In this document: in pieces, positions 35,901 to 44,445 of the stretch | Layout of the letters: each line of letters starts with the position of its first letter | How positions within the stretch are numbered: position 1 is the first letter of the stretch | Origin: BQJD01 sp965652415 | GTDB taxonomy: Bacteria; Pseudomonadota; Gammaproteobacteria; Arenicellales; CAJQKF01 | Length of the DNA stretch: 64,000 bases | Assembly (NCBI GenBank): GCA_965652415.1 | Contig: CBFGVH010000004.1 | Span: 3,993-67,992 of the forward strand | Reading direction: 5' to 3' | Notes under the pieces: generated by a model | What the model saw: only the letters and a program-made list of their open reading frames with translations | What the model was told of the DNA's origin: nothing | Database searches by the model: none | Translations under genes and position numbers: made by a program

Positions 35901-36092
35901 GGGCTGTTCTCGCTCGCCACGGGCCTGGGCGGCAAGTCCCTGATCTGGGGCCCGGTCGCCACCTCCATCGTGTGGGGGCTGGGAATCTCGAGCCTGCTCA
36001 CCCTGTTCTTCGTACCGGTGCTCTATCGCCTGTTCATGGTTCGCAGCCACCGCGCGAGGCCGGCGGCGCAGCGCCTGCAGGCGTCCCGGTGA
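32991..36092 (+). CDS. RND-family efflux pump permease (AcrB type)
   Basis: A 1033-residue inner-membrane pump, the usual length for the AcrB family, with 12 transmembrane helices and two large periplasmic loops (about residues 35-335 and 560-860). The helix-4 proton-relay aspartates are at 398 and 399 (LVDDAVVVVE). The helix-10 region (VNSAIVLISAAN) lacks the lysine of AcrB and instead follows a pattern common in less-studied RND branches. Substrate cannot be predicted. It forms an operon with the adaptor upstream; the cereblon-like gene follows after 58 nt. Confidence 0.93.
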   Translation: MLRVLIRNHVLANALFVLVLALGTAAYVTMPREQDPTINFNWIDITTVFPGASAEDIEKRVTDVIEDAVRKLSDVRFVASTSREGVSNVVVRFNEISPALFDKRVNDLRREIQNKEVELPQDALDPVIFEVTSANAFPTATIVISGRAYDENLRRAAHLARDEVEQLRGVDRVLATSLPDPEVVVRLDAAKVHSLGLSPISIANAIEAQFRDVAAGSVSVDDQRWLVRLIGTSDDLGLLSRVPLPAADGEVLLEDVADIERGMDELRTGVRYRGRPAAMLAVTKSPGTNNLALVERLEEWAAGYNEAMAHRGVNAELVDDQTQVTRDALNVMQTNAALGLALVLVVTWLFVGARIAVLTCLGIPFILAGTFWALSALDQTVNVSVLLGVVISLGMLVDDAVVVVESIYQRLQHGIDAMTASLESLAEVAAPVTTAVLTTMAAFLPLMLLPGILGQFMMVIPLVVTVALAISLVEAFWMLPVHITAMSPDFSSPGRIQRLRNRMLAAIRRTYTRLLVRVIRHPAVFAVLILALIAGAGAAVATGAIRMDFFASDPLRIFYVNVQMPSDTPLEATMEHVERIERAVRAGLDEDEVRSVVSYAGQQFTEIEPLFGDRYGQVLVSLKPARGELRPVDEVIDALRPVLERIPGASRITFLRLAGGPPTSKPINVKLRGDDSAAIGAAVEDLTAFLEARADVHDVEDDRSQGQLEFRLRIRHDALARSGVDPAVLARTVRLLVDGEVLTSFQDRGEKVELRLRLEGDGRHDIARLLEFTLPATDGRQVALSTLLEADTSRGAGTIRHYNFRRTVTVSADIDSDQIDTVAINNAIRSWWEQARERHPGIGLDFTGVLDDIEESIDAIGRLFLLGVGLIYLILGTQFRSYFQPMMILSSIPLAFTGVVAGLLISKTPLSLFTLYGVVALAGIAVNSAIVLISAANARLDAGYTVIHAIVYAARRRVVPILITSLTTIAGLFSLATGLGGKSLIWGPVATSIVWGLGISSLLTLFFVPVLYRLFMVRSHRARPAAQRLQASR

Positions 36093-36150
36093 TAAGATAG
36101 GAATCGCCGGCACAACCGTGCGGTGACTACTCCGCAGACCGGCAGGCGAC

Positions 36151-36537
36151 ATGCTGAAACGATTCGACGAATTCGGCCGCGATTTCCTCGAGACCGTCGG
36201 CCCCCGCCGCACCCGCGAGGCCGCCCTTCGATGCGCGACCTGTAGCGCGGTGATCTCGCACCGCCCGCGGCCCATCGAGCGCCGCGGCGCCCATCGCCAC
36301 CACTTCGTCAATCCGCACGGCTTCTCCTTCCATGTCGGCTGCTTCGCCCATGCCGAGCGCACCGCCGGCAGCGGACGCGCGACGAGCGCGCATACCTGGT
36401 TTCCGGGTTACGCCTGGCGCATCGCCCTGTGCGCCCGCTGCGGCGTTCACGTCGGCTGGCGCTTCGACGGACCTCACGACAGCTTCTTCGCGCTGATCCT
36501 CTCCCGCGTCATCGAGGCGCCGGGCGACGACCACTGA
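36151..36537 (+). CDS. Stand-alone CULT-domain protein (bacterial cereblon)
   Basis: A 128-residue single-domain protein matching the bacterial cereblon family, of which the Magnetospirillum protein MsCI4 is the studied case. Two zinc-binding pairs are present, C28-x2-C31 and C94-x2-C97. The aromatic cage is W83, W89 and W103; spacing of 6 and 14 equals that of human cereblon (W380, W386, W400). A conserved Asn-Pro at 54-55 sits where the ligand-binding Asn lies in the family. The cage binds cyclic imides such as C-terminal aminocyclic imides, uridine analogues and thalidomide; the natural role in bacteria is not known. ATG 36151 is used. It lies between the RND pump and an acetyltransferase gene. 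Confidence 0.88.
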   Translation: MLKRFDEFGRDFLETVGPRRTREAALRCATCSAVISHRPRPIERRGAHRHHFVNPHGFSFHVGCFAHAERTAGSGRATSAHTWFPGYAWRIALCARCGVHVGWRFDGPHDSFFALILSRVIEAPGDDH

Positions 36538-36550
36538 CCGCCTCGCCACC

Positions 36551-37024
36551 GTGATCATCTACATCGCCCAATGCAAGGTGGGATCACCCGGCTTTTCCAG
36601 CCTGGTCGAGCGCCTGGACGCCGAACTGGGAGGCCTCTACCCGCCCGGCAGCAACCACCTCGACGCGATCGGCGACCTCGACGCTGCCGACGCCTTCGCC
36701 GTGGGCGCCTTCGACCTCATCGAGCAGGTCGGCTGCGGCGCGTTCAAGCGCATGACCGACGACGGCGTCTACGCGGAGATCAAGCGCATCTACGTCGAGC
36801 CGCTGTATCGGGGCACCGGCATCGGCCGCCGCATTCTCGACGCCCTCGAGGACGAGATGCGCCGGCGCGGGCTCACGGTGGCGCGGCTCGAGACAGGCGT
36901 TGCAACCACCGAGCCTCTTGCCCTCTACGAAAAGGCCGGCTACCGGCGGCGCGGTCCGTTCGGCGGTTACCGCGACGACATCCACAGCGCGTTCTTCGAG
37001 AAGCAGCTCGGCCTTCAGTGCTGA
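36551..37024 (+). CDS. GNAT-family N-acetyltransferase
   Basis: A 157-residue acetyltransferase. The acetyl-CoA motif is RIYVEPLYRGTGIGRRIL (about residues 77-94), with R-x-x-G-x-G/A as R-G-T-G-I-G. The following segment LTVARLETGVATTEPLALYEKAGY is the standard motif B region. The substrate, probably an amine, amino acid or protein N-terminus, is not evident. It begins with GTG 13 nt after the cereblon stop, without a strong Shine-Dalgarno, so it is probably translated from the same transcript. The pairing may hint at a shared process. Confidence 0.85.
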   Translation: MIIYIAQCKVGSPGFSSLVERLDAELGGLYPPGSNHLDAIGDLDAADAFAVGAFDLIEQVGCGAFKRMTDDGVYAEIKRIYVEPLYRGTGIGRRILDALEDEMRRRGLTVARLETGVATTEPLALYEKAGYRRRGPFGGYRDDIHSAFFEKQLGLQC

Positions 37025-37101
37025 GCGGTGACGATCGGGTATCATCCGGGGCCTGTCGACGCCGCCTGCCGCGTCGGCCAGCTATTCCGGGAGACGAATT
37101 C

Positions 37102-37563
37102 GTGAGCACCGCGATCTGGCAAAGTCCCCTCGACCTGGCGCTGGCCAACCGGCTGGTGCGCGGCACCGCCGTCGGGCATCTCGGCATCGAGCTCACCGAG
37201 CTCGGCGACGACTACCTCGTCGGGCGCATGCCGGTCGACGAGCGCACCCGGCAGCCCGCCGGCGTGCTGCACGGCGGCGCCTCGGTGCTGCTTGCGGAGA
37301 CGCTGGCCTCGTGGGCAGCGACCTTCTGCGTGGACACCCGCCGCAGTCACTGCGTGGGGCTGGAGATCAATGCCAATCACCTGCGCCCGGTGACCGACGG
37401 CCACGTCGTCGGCACCGCGCGCCCCCTGCATCTCGGCCGCACCACCCACGTGTGGCAGGTCGAGATCGAGAACGCCGCGCGCAAGCCGGTGTGCATCTCG
37501 CGCGTGACCATGGCGGTGCTGCCGGTGCCGAGCGGCTACGTGCCGCAGGGGGAGCGGGACTGA
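37102..37563 (+). CDS. Hotdog-fold thioesterase (PaaI/YdiI/MenI type)
   Basis: A 153-residue hotdog thioesterase. The key motif is QPAGVLHGGASVLLAETLAS (about residues 50-69), with the catalytic Glu in the LAE segment and the HGG turn. VGLEINANHLRPV follows as the second signature. Family members cleave acyl-CoA such as DHNA-CoA, or remove stalled acyl groups. GTG 37102 is used, with GGGAG upstream. It is the last gene of the + strand run before the convergent AsmA-family gene, 9 nt away. Confidence 0.88.
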   Translation: MSTAIWQSPLDLALANRLVRGTAVGHLGIELTELGDDYLVGRMPVDERTRQPAGVLHGGASVLLAETLASWAATFCVDTRRSHCVGLEINANHLRPVTDGHVVGTARPLHLGRTTHVWQVEIENAARKPVCISRVTMAVLPVPSGYVPQGERD

Positions 37564-37572
37564 CGGCAGGGT

Positions 37573-40500
37573 CTATCGCGACGGCGGGTGGACGGACTCA
37601 CGTTGGGGCTCCCTCCCGGTTTTCGCTGGCCCGGCCAGCGAGTCCCTGAAGGCCGCCTCGACCCGCGCACACTCCTTGCCGCCGGTGGTCAGGCGGTCGA
37701 ACATGTTTTGAAGCAGCAGGCTCATGCCGCCACTCGCCATGGCCGCACCGATGCTGGCGCCGGTCATCAGCAGGCCCTTGGGGTCGGTGCGGTACTCGGG
37801 CGCCGACAACGTGCCGCCGACGCCGATGAACTTGACCAGTCCCGACGTGCTCAGGCCGATGCCTTCCTGGGCCTTGGGCCGCATCACCAGGGCGAGCCGC
37901 TCGGAGCCGAGGTCGATTTCTCCCTCGCCTATGATGAGCAGCCGGCTGCCCTTGATCACGATCGACTTGTCGGCGACGGCCTTGCCTCCTCGGACCACGA
38001 AGCCGACCACACCGCACTCGATTTCCATGTTCCGCGCCTGGCGGTCAAAGGGATTGACGATGCGGAAGACCTCGAACAGCACGTCCGCCGACAAAAGGTT
38101 GAGCTGGCGGTTCGGCAGTACGGCGCTGTTGATGCGGACCAACAGGTGGCCGTCGGCACCCGAAATGATCTCGTGCACCGAGTCGCCGTGCCCGGCAATT
38201 TCGATCTCGACGTCGATGTCGCCGCTGTACTCGTCGCCGCTGTCCTCCAGCGCCCTGAGTCGACCCGGATCGATGCCGTCAAGCAACACGTTGACGCTGA
38301 CGGCCGGCCGGGCAGCGCTCGCGTCGATATCGAGTTCGAGGCTGGATTCGCCTCCGCCGAGCATGCGCTGGGTCGATGCGATCTCGACCACGCCACCGCG
38401 GCCCTGGCCGCGAAACGATACCGACTGGTAGTCGATCGCCTTGCTGTGCAGGGTGCCGACATCGAGGTCGAGATCGAGATCGAACGTCGCAAGCGACTTG
38501 AGGGACAACGGCGCGGTTGAGAAATAGCTCGTCCGCGACGCGGCCTCGGCCGCCGTCTCGGCATCCGGCTCCGTATCGAGGCCGAGGTCGGCGAGGTGGA
38601 GATCCGGCGCGGTGGCGTCGACACGCACGTGCGGCAACTCGTCGTTCGAGCCGGGAAATCGCACGTCGACGCTGCCCTGGATCCGGGTTTCGCCGCTGGC
38701 CAGGTCGAGTCCTTCCAGGTAGATGCCGGAAGCGTCATGGCGAAGGCTGCCGACCAGGTCCACCGGGTTGGGAAAGGCGGTGGTTGCACCCGCCAGTGCG
38801 GTAATCGCATTGGCATCCATGTCCTTGAGCCGCAGTTGTCCGGAACCCCCGAAGTCCTCGTCCAGCCGGCCGCTGTACGAGATCGTGCCGTCGCTGCCGA
38901 CCAGGCGCGCGGAAAGCTCGAACTCCCGCTCATCGAGGGCGCCCGCCTCGACACGGCCCGCGAACGCGGCCGCACCGGGAGCCTCGACGCCCCGGAGCAA
39001 CGAGGGGTCCGGCTCGAAGCGGAACTCACCGGCGATGCCCGCCAGCCGCCGCGGCTCGGCGACGGTGCCTTCGAACTCGAATCGGCCGCGCGCCGTTGCC
39101 CCGTTCGCCTCGACGGCGGCGCCGGCGTCGAGGCCCTCGGGCAGGTCCAGGGCAAGGTCCAGGGCGACGATTCCCGCCGGCGCCGACGCCGGGCCCGCGT
39201 CGAGGACGACCTCGATGCCGCTGGAGGCGAGATCGCGAAGTCGCTGGATATCGCCGCTCACCCGGGCGCGCCCGCGCTCGCTCTCGAAAACCGCCACGAG
39301 ACCCGCCAGCGAGAACTGGCGCTCGGCAAAGCGCAGCGTCCCCGATGCCTCGCCACGCTCGCCGAACCACTCGGCCATGGGCACCTTCGGCACGACCCGG
39401 GCGATGTCGGTCCCGCGAACACTCGCCGCCAGTTCCAGCGACATTCCGTGATCGCTTCGCGCGAGCTCGCCTTCGCCGGTCGCGGTCAACGCACCGGCGC
39501 CGAGGTCGAGTTGCAGTCGCTCGACCAGGATCCGATGAAGCGGTCCGTCGGCAACCGCGCTACCGGTCAGGGGGCCGGTCAAACGCGAGTCGACGCCGAA
39601 TGCGGAAACGATAATGGCAATGTCGTCGGCGTCGATGGTGAAGCGCACGTCCTCGACGCGGTCGCCGCCACCGGCCTCGTCGCGCGCGAATCGGCCGGAG
39701 CCGGCAAGTTCGACATCGCCATCGCCGATGACGACCGTGAAGTGCTCGACGTTGACCCCGTCGTAGTCGCCGTCGAGGCGCGCGCTGAGCCGAGCCGGCA
39801 GGGTTACTCCCGCATCGAAGCCGAAGTCGCCCAGGAACGCCGCGAGATCGCTCGCCTCGACCTCGAGATCGCCGTGCTCCATCACCAGGCGCCGACGCTC
39901 CTGGCGAATGGTTGCCGAAAGGCCGAAGCCGCCGTGGGCGGTGGTCGCCGCCATCTCGCTCATCTCGAATGTCAATGCGCCGACGTCTCCGAACAGCCGC
40001 CCCTTGACTCGCTCATCGAAGAACTGCGCGCCGACACCGGCCTGGCCGGCGATGTCACCGGCAGCCGTCAGCTGCAGGTCGACGCCGCCGAGCGCGGGCC
40101 AGTCGGCAACGTCGCCATGCACGGCGAGGGTCAGGCCGGCGAAGTCGATCCAGCCCGACACCCGGGCCGAGGACGAATCGGCCACCGGGTCGCCGAACCC
40201 GGCCAGGAGTTCGCTCGCCACCGGTTCGCCGCCAAGCGCCGCCCGCAGGCTGAACCGCGCGCCGCTGGCGAGATCCGCGCGCAGGTTCATGGACTCGATG
40301 TCGAGGGCGGCACGGTCGCCGGGCAGACCCTCGATCACGGACTGGTCCACCGCGATCTCGACCGGGAACGGCAGCCACGTTTGCCGTCTTTCACCGCCGC
40401 GGCGCCCTGGCAGGCGCCCCGCGGCCAGCGATGCTCCGCTGAGCGCGACGACGACCGGGTCCTCGGCGCTCGGGTCCAGCAGCGCGCGCGGAGCGGTCAG

Positions 40501-40755
40501 CGTGGCCCGCTCGATGGTCAGCCACGGCTCCTCGCCCGGCACCGCCACGGCCAGGTTCGCGAGCGACACCGACAACGGCGAGAAGCCGATCCTCGCGACG
40601 CCGTCGAACGCCACCTCGTGCCCGTAGCGGGACTCTATGTAACCGGCAACGCGCTCTCGCCCGTGGTCCGAGTTCAGGTACACGAGGGCCGCGAAGACCA
40701 GCAGGACGACGCCTGCCACGGCAATGATCAGCTTCCTGAGAACCTTCCCTAACAT
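37573..40755 (-). CDS. AsmA-family protein
   Basis: A 1060-residue protein with one N-terminal transmembrane helix (about residues 10-28) and a long periplasmic repeat-rich beta structure. The C-terminal AsmA domain shows INSAVLPNRQLNLLSADVLFE, IECGVVGFVVRGG and the LVKFIGVGGTLSAPEYRTDPKG signature. Large AsmA-like proteins such as TamB and YhdP form hydrophobic grooves that carry phospholipids to the outer membrane. ATG 40755 places the helix at the N-terminus; a start 13 or 21 codons upstream is open and no strong Shine-Dalgarno settles it. It is divergent from ttcA. Confidence 0.88.
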   Translation of the reverse strand: MLGKVLRKLIIAVAGVVLLVFAALVYLNSDHGRERVAGYIESRYGHEVAFDGVARIGFSPLSVSLANLAVAVPGEEPWLTIERATLTAPRALLDPSAEDPVVVALSGASLAAGRLPGRRGGERRQTWLPFPVEIAVDQSVIEGLPGDRAALDIESMNLRADLASGARFSLRAALGGEPVASELLAGFGDPVADSSSARVSGWIDFAGLTLAVHGDVADWPALGGVDLQLTAAGDIAGQAGVGAQFFDERVKGRLFGDVGALTFEMSEMAATTAHGGFGLSATIRQERRRLVMEHGDLEVEASDLAAFLGDFGFDAGVTLPARLSARLDGDYDGVNVEHFTVVIGDGDVELAGSGRFARDEAGGGDRVEDVRFTIDADDIAIIVSAFGVDSRLTGPLTGSAVADGPLHRILVERLQLDLGAGALTATGEGELARSDHGMSLELAASVRGTDIARVVPKVPMAEWFGERGEASGTLRFAERQFSLAGLVAVFESERGRARVSGDIQRLRDLASSGIEVVLDAGPASAPAGIVALDLALDLPEGLDAGAAVEANGATARGRFEFEGTVAEPRRLAGIAGEFRFEPDPSLLRGVEAPGAAAFAGRVEAGALDEREFELSARLVGSDGTISYSGRLDEDFGGSGQLRLKDMDANAITALAGATTAFPNPVDLVGSLRHDASGIYLEGLDLASGETRIQGSVDVRFPGSNDELPHVRVDATAPDLHLADLGLDTEPDAETAAEAASRTSYFSTAPLSLKSLATFDLDLDLDVGTLHSKAIDYQSVSFRGQGRGGVVEIASTQRMLGGGESSLELDIDASAARPAVSVNVLLDGIDPGRLRALEDSGDEYSGDIDVEIEIAGHGDSVHEIISGADGHLLVRINSAVLPNRQLNLLSADVLFEVFRIVNPFDRQARNMEIECGVVGFVVRGGKAVADKSIVIKGSRLLIIGEGEIDLGSERLALVMRPKAQEGIGLSTSGLVKFIGVGGTLSAPEYRTDPKGLLMTGASIGAAMASGGMSLLLQNMFDRLTTGGKECARVEAAFRDSLAGPAKTGREPQRESVHPPSR

Positions 40756-40870
40756 GTCACGTTCAGTGGGCTTCGGGCGCCTGTCGGCGGCCATGGCGCC
40801 TGGGGCTTGTTGTACCATATAGCATGCCGACCGGAATTATCCAGCACCGTCCCCTCGACGACAGTTCGCG

Positions 40871-41728
40871 ATGACAGCCACTACTGCAACAGACCGGCAC
40901 AGCCGGCTCGAGTTCAACAAGCTGCGCAAGAAACTTCGGCGCAACACCGGCCGCGCCATCGAGGACTTCAACATGATCGAGGCCGGGGACCGGGTCATGG
41001 TCTGCCTGTCTGGAGGCAAGGACTCCTACACCATGCTCGACATGCTGCTCGACCTCAAGGCCCGCGCGCCGGTCGAGTTCGAGCTCGTGGCAGTCAATCT
41101 CGACCAGAAGCAGCCCGGGTTTCCGCCCGAGGTGCTGCCGAACTACCTCGAGTCGCTGGGCGTGCCGTACCACGTCATCGAACGGGATACTTACAGTGTG
41201 GTAACCCGCGTCATCCCGGCAGACAAGACCATGTGCGCTCTGTGCTCGCGCCTCAGGCGCGGCACCCTGTACGGCTTCGCCGAGGCCCACGGCTTCACCA
41301 AGATCGCCCTCGGCCACCATCGCGACGACATCATCGAAACACTGTTCCTGAACATGTTCCACAACGGCGCACTCAAGGCGATGCCGCCGTGGCTCAGGAG
41401 CGACGACGGCAGAAACGTGGTCATCCGGCCACTCGCCTACTCGAGCGAGCGGGACATCGAGCGCTACGCCGCCTTCAGGCAGTTCCCGATCATCCCCTGC
41501 AACCTGTGCGGCTCGCAGGAGAACCTTCAGCGCGCCGCCACCAAGGCCATGCTGCGCGAATGGGAGGCGCGCTTCCCGGGTCGCATCGAGAACATCTTCC
41601 GCGCCATCGGCAACGTCAAGCCCTCGCAGCTCGCCGATCGCAGCCTGTTTCCCTTTTCCGCCGCCAGCCAGGAGCCGGATTCCTGGCTGATCGAGCCGAA
41701 GGCTTCGAGCGCCGGTGGCGAGCGATGA
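40871..41728 (+). CDS. ttcA: tRNA 2-thiocytidine biosynthesis protein TtcA
   Basis: A 285-residue PP-loop ATPase that thiolates cytidine 32 of some tRNAs. The PP-loop is CLSGGKDSYTML (about residues 46-57). The catalytic cysteines are C in CALCSR and the pair around CNLCGSQEN, and an Fe-S cluster is expected from the family. Length and sequence agree with E. coli TtcA minus its C-terminal tail. The last bases overlap the ATG of the aminopeptidase gene (ATGA), so the two are coupled. Confidence 0.95.
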   Translation: MTATTATDRHSRLEFNKLRKKLRRNTGRAIEDFNMIEAGDRVMVCLSGGKDSYTMLDMLLDLKARAPVEFELVAVNLDQKQPGFPPEVLPNYLESLGVPYHVIERDTYSVVTRVIPADKTMCALCSRLRRGTLYGFAEAHGFTKIALGHHRDDIIETLFLNMFHNGALKAMPPWLRSDDGRNVVIRPLAYSSERDIERYAAFRQFPIIPCNLCGSQENLQRAATKAMLREWEARFPGRIENIFRAIGNVKPSQLADRSLFPFSAASQEPDSWLIEPKASSAGGER

Positions 41729-43014
41729 CCCAGGAAAACTTCAACCACGAGCTGCTCAGGTTCCTGCACGCCTCGCCGACGCCGTTTCACTGCGTGCAGA
41801 ACATGGTCAACATCCTCGAGGACCAGGGCTTCGTGCTGCTGGCGGAGGACGATCACTGGGCATTGCGCGCCGGCGGGCGCTACATGGTTACCCGCGGCGA
41901 CGGCTCCCTGATCGCCTTCATCCGCGGCGAGGACGCTCCGGACCGTGCGTCGCTGCGCATCGTCGGCGCCCACACCGACAGCCCGTGCCTGCGCATCAAG
42001 CCGGAAGCCGACATCAACCGGGCGGGGTGCAACCAGGTCGCGGTCGAGGTGTACGGCGGCGTGCTGCTCGCGCCCTGGTTCGATCGCGACCTGTCCATCG
42101 CCGGACGGGTCAGCTATCGCGACGCCGGCGGCGGCGTGGCGAGCGTGCTTATCAACTTTCAGCGGGCCGTGGCGGTCATTCCGAGCCTGGCCATCCACCT
42201 CGACCGCGAGGCCAACAAGGGCCGCGAGATCAACGCCCAGAACCACGTCGTCCCCGTCGTCGGCCTGGCCGCCGAGGACGAAGAGTTCGCCTTTCGAGAC
42301 GCGATCCTCGCCCAGATCGAGGACGAGTACGGCGCCATCGACATCGACCTGCTGCTCGATGCGGACCTGTGCTTCTACGACAGCCAGGCGCCGGCGATCA
42401 CGGGGCTGGCCAACGAGTTCATCGCCTCGGCACGCCTGGACAACCTCATCAGCTGCTTCACGGCGCTGAAGTCCCTCGAGTCGGCTGCACCCGCCGGCGC
42501 CACCTGCATGATCGCCTGCCACGATCACGAGGAGGTCGGCAGCGCGTCGATCAGCGGGGCGAACAGCCCGTTCCTCGCCGACGTGATCGCGCGCATCGTG
42601 CCGGAGGCCGAGGACCGGCGCCGCGCCATTCACCGCTCGCTCATGATCTCTGCCGACAACGCGCACGCGCATCACCCGAATTACGCGGACAAGCACGATC
42701 CCAACCACCAGCCGGTCCTCAACGGCGGTCCGGTGATCAAGTTCAATGCCAGCCAGCGCTACGCCACCAGCAGCGAGACCGCCGCCCTGTTCCGCAACCT
42801 GTGCATCGAGACCGGCGTGCCGGTGCAGGCCATGGCCATGCGCAACGACATGGCGTGCGGCAGCACCATCGGTCCAATCAGCGCCGCGCGCACCGGCATC
42901 CCGGTGGTCGACGTCGGCATCCCCCAGTGGGCCATGCACTCCGTGCGCGAGACCTGCGGGGTGCGCGACCCGTACTACCTCTACCGGGTGCTGCAGGCGT
43001 TTTACGGGTCGTAG
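41725..43014 (+). CDS. apeB: M18-family aspartyl aminopeptidase
   Basis: A 429-residue M18 peptidase, the same length as Pseudomonas ApeB. Metal ligands of the family are visible: VGAHTDSPCLRIKP with the first His, LDNLISC with Asp, HDHEEVGSAS with the catalytic Glu pair, SADNAHAHHPNY, and the C-terminal PQWAMHSVRE His. It removes N-terminal acidic residues from peptides as a large cytoplasmic oligomer. ATG 41725 overlaps the ttcA stop. The 3' end overlaps the convergent gluQ by 13 nt. Confidence 0.94.
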   Translation: MTQENFNHELLRFLHASPTPFHCVQNMVNILEDQGFVLLAEDDHWALRAGGRYMVTRGDGSLIAFIRGEDAPDRASLRIVGAHTDSPCLRIKPEADINRAGCNQVAVEVYGGVLLAPWFDRDLSIAGRVSYRDAGGGVASVLINFQRAVAVIPSLAIHLDREANKGREINAQNHVVPVVGLAAEDEEFAFRDAILAQIEDEYGAIDIDLLLDADLCFYDSQAPAITGLANEFIASARLDNLISCFTALKSLESAAPAGATCMIACHDHEEVGSASISGANSPFLADVIARIVPEAEDRRRAIHRSLMISADNAHAHHPNYADKHDPNHQPVLNGGPVIKFNASQRYATSSETAALFRNLCIETGVPVQAMAMRNDMACGSTIGPISAARTGIPVVDVGIPQWAMHSVRETCGVRDPYYLYRVLQAFYGS

Positions 43015-43973
43015 CCGGCGGCCGCGTCGCGGCGAAGGGCGGCTGCCATGTGCCGCGCCAGCTCCGACTCGTCGAAGCGTGCCGAAAGCTCTTCCAGGGT
43101 GATCGGCTCCTCGTTGTCGAGCAGTCCCAGACCTGCGGCCAGCGAACCGATCACCCGTTCGATGGACCAACCGGCATCGAGCACGGTGGCCAGCGACGGA
43201 CCACCGACACGCTTTGACAACCGCGCGCCGGTGCGGTCGCGGCGCAGCGGCACGTGCCAGTACGCCGGCGCGGCGACGCCGAGGGCGCGGTACAGCGCCG
43301 CCTGGGGAAACACCGCTGGCAGGAGATCGGCCCCGCGCACGACGTCGGTGACGCCCATGGCGATGTCGTCCACCACCACCGCGAGATGGTAGGCGACCAC
43401 GCCGTCGCGCCGGAACACCACGAAATCGCCCACCTCGCGCTCGACGTCGCAAGTCACCTCGCCGGCGATCCGGTCGACGAACGAGTCCCTGCCTCGCGTA
43501 ACGCGAAAGCGCAGCGCTTCGTCCGACTCGGCCGCCGCATCGATGCCCTCGCCGTCGGCCAGCCGGCGGTCGTGGCAGGTGCCCGGATACACCGGGCCCA
43601 TCGGCCCGTGCGGTGCGCTGGCCAATTCCGTCAACTCGCGGCGGCTGCAGCGGCACGGAAACAGGCGGCCGTCACGGGCCAGGTTGTCGAGAGTGTCACG
43701 GTAGAGGTCGAGGCGGGCGCTTTGCAGGTAGTCGGCGGGCGACCCGGCCCCGGGGCCGACGTGCCAGTCGAGACCCAGCCTGGCGAGGTCGGCGACAATC
43801 GAGTCGATGTACTGCGGCCGGCAGCGGGCCGCGTCGAGGTCCTCGATCCGCAGGATGAAACCGGCCCGGGCCGCGCGCGCCTGAAGCCACGAGGCCAGGG
43901 CGCTCTGCAGGTTGCCGAGATGCAGCGGACCGGTGGGGCTTGGCGCGTAACGGGACCAGCGGTCGGACTTCAC
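43002..43973 (-). CDS. gluQ: Glutamyl-Q tRNA(Asp) synthetase
   Basis: A 323-residue shortened glutamyl-tRNA synthetase paralogue without the anticodon-binding domain. It attaches Glu to the queuosine base of tRNA(Asp). The HIGH-type motif is APSPTGPLHLGNL and the KMSKS-type motif reads GARLSKRVGG. The zinc site is built from CRCSRREL and a later Cys/Tyr pair (PVYPGTCHDR). The start is GTG 43973. It converges with apeB and lies downstream of a strong hairpin that closes the cytochrome gene. Confidence 0.93.
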   Translation of the reverse strand: MKSDRWSRYAPSPTGPLHLGNLQSALASWLQARAARAGFILRIEDLDAARCRPQYIDSIVADLARLGLDWHVGPGAGSPADYLQSARLDLYRDTLDNLARDGRLFPCRCSRRELTELASAPHGPMGPVYPGTCHDRRLADGEGIDAAAESDEALRFRVTRGRDSFVDRIAGEVTCDVEREVGDFVVFRRDGVVAYHLAVVVDDIAMGVTDVVRGADLLPAVFPQAALYRALGVAAPAYWHVPLRRDRTGARLSKRVGGPSLATVLDAGWSIERVIGSLAAGLGLLDNEEPITLEELSARFDESELARHMAAALRRDAAAGYDP

Positions 43974-43996
43974 GGGCGATTCGGTCGCATAACGAG

Positions 43997-44022
43997 AAAG
44001 GCCGGGCGCGAGCCCGGCCTTT
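43997..44022 (-). terminator. Strong hairpin between cytochrome c5 and gluQ
   Basis: AAAGGCCGGGC and its exact complement form an 11-bp stem around loop GCGA, about 24 nt after the cytochrome c stop codon. A short T-rich stretch (TTTCTCGTT on the minus strand) follows. This fits an intrinsic terminator for the cytochrome gene and would insulate gluQ. Confidence 0.75.
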
Positions 44023-44045
44023 TCGCGGTATACCCTGGCGGCTGC

Positions 44046-44366
44046 CTATTGGGCCTTTTCGACCATGTAGTCGACCACGGCCTTGAGGGCGTCGTCGTCG
44101 AGAGTGGACCCGCCGCGGGGCGGCATGTATCCGACCTGTCCCTGGAATCCTTCGATGGAATGCTTGTAAAGCGTGTCCATACCCTGTTCGATGCGCGGCG
44201 CCCAGGCTTCCTTGTCACCGAGCTTGGGAGCCCCGGCAACCCCCTGGTCGTGGCAGGCGAAGCAGGCGCTCTGGTAGTCGGCCTCGGCATCGGCGAGAGC
44301 GCCGGCGGACATCGACGCCATGGCGACAAACGCGGCTGAAGCGGCGGCCTTCACGAAAACCTTCAT
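44046..44366 (-). CDS. Cytochrome c5-type monohaem protein
   Basis: A 106-residue exported c-type cytochrome. A signal peptide (about residues 1-25, ALA end) precedes the haem motif ACFACHDQG and the sixth-ligand Met in YMPPRGG. The spacing matches small cytochrome c5 family electron carriers of the periplasm. ATG 44366 is used; the upstream 15 codons add a non-signal lead. It is monocistronic, ending in a strong hairpin. It implies respiratory electron transport. Confidence 0.93.
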   Translation of the reverse strand: MKVFVKAAASAAFVAMASMSAGALADAEADYQSACFACHDQGVAGAPKLGDKEAWAPRIEQGMDTLYKHSIEGFQGQVGYMPPRGGSTLDDDALKAVVDYMVEKAQ

Positions 44367-44445
44367 CTGGAACCTCCGGTATGGCGGTAAGTGTTGGGAA
44401 CCTTGCCTCACCGACCGCGATCGACCGGATGTTTCCGCGATGCGA

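Noticed and set aside
41527..43656. 709-codon minus-strand frame opposite ttcA, apeB and gluQ
   Set aside because: It crosses three well-supported genes and shows no family features.
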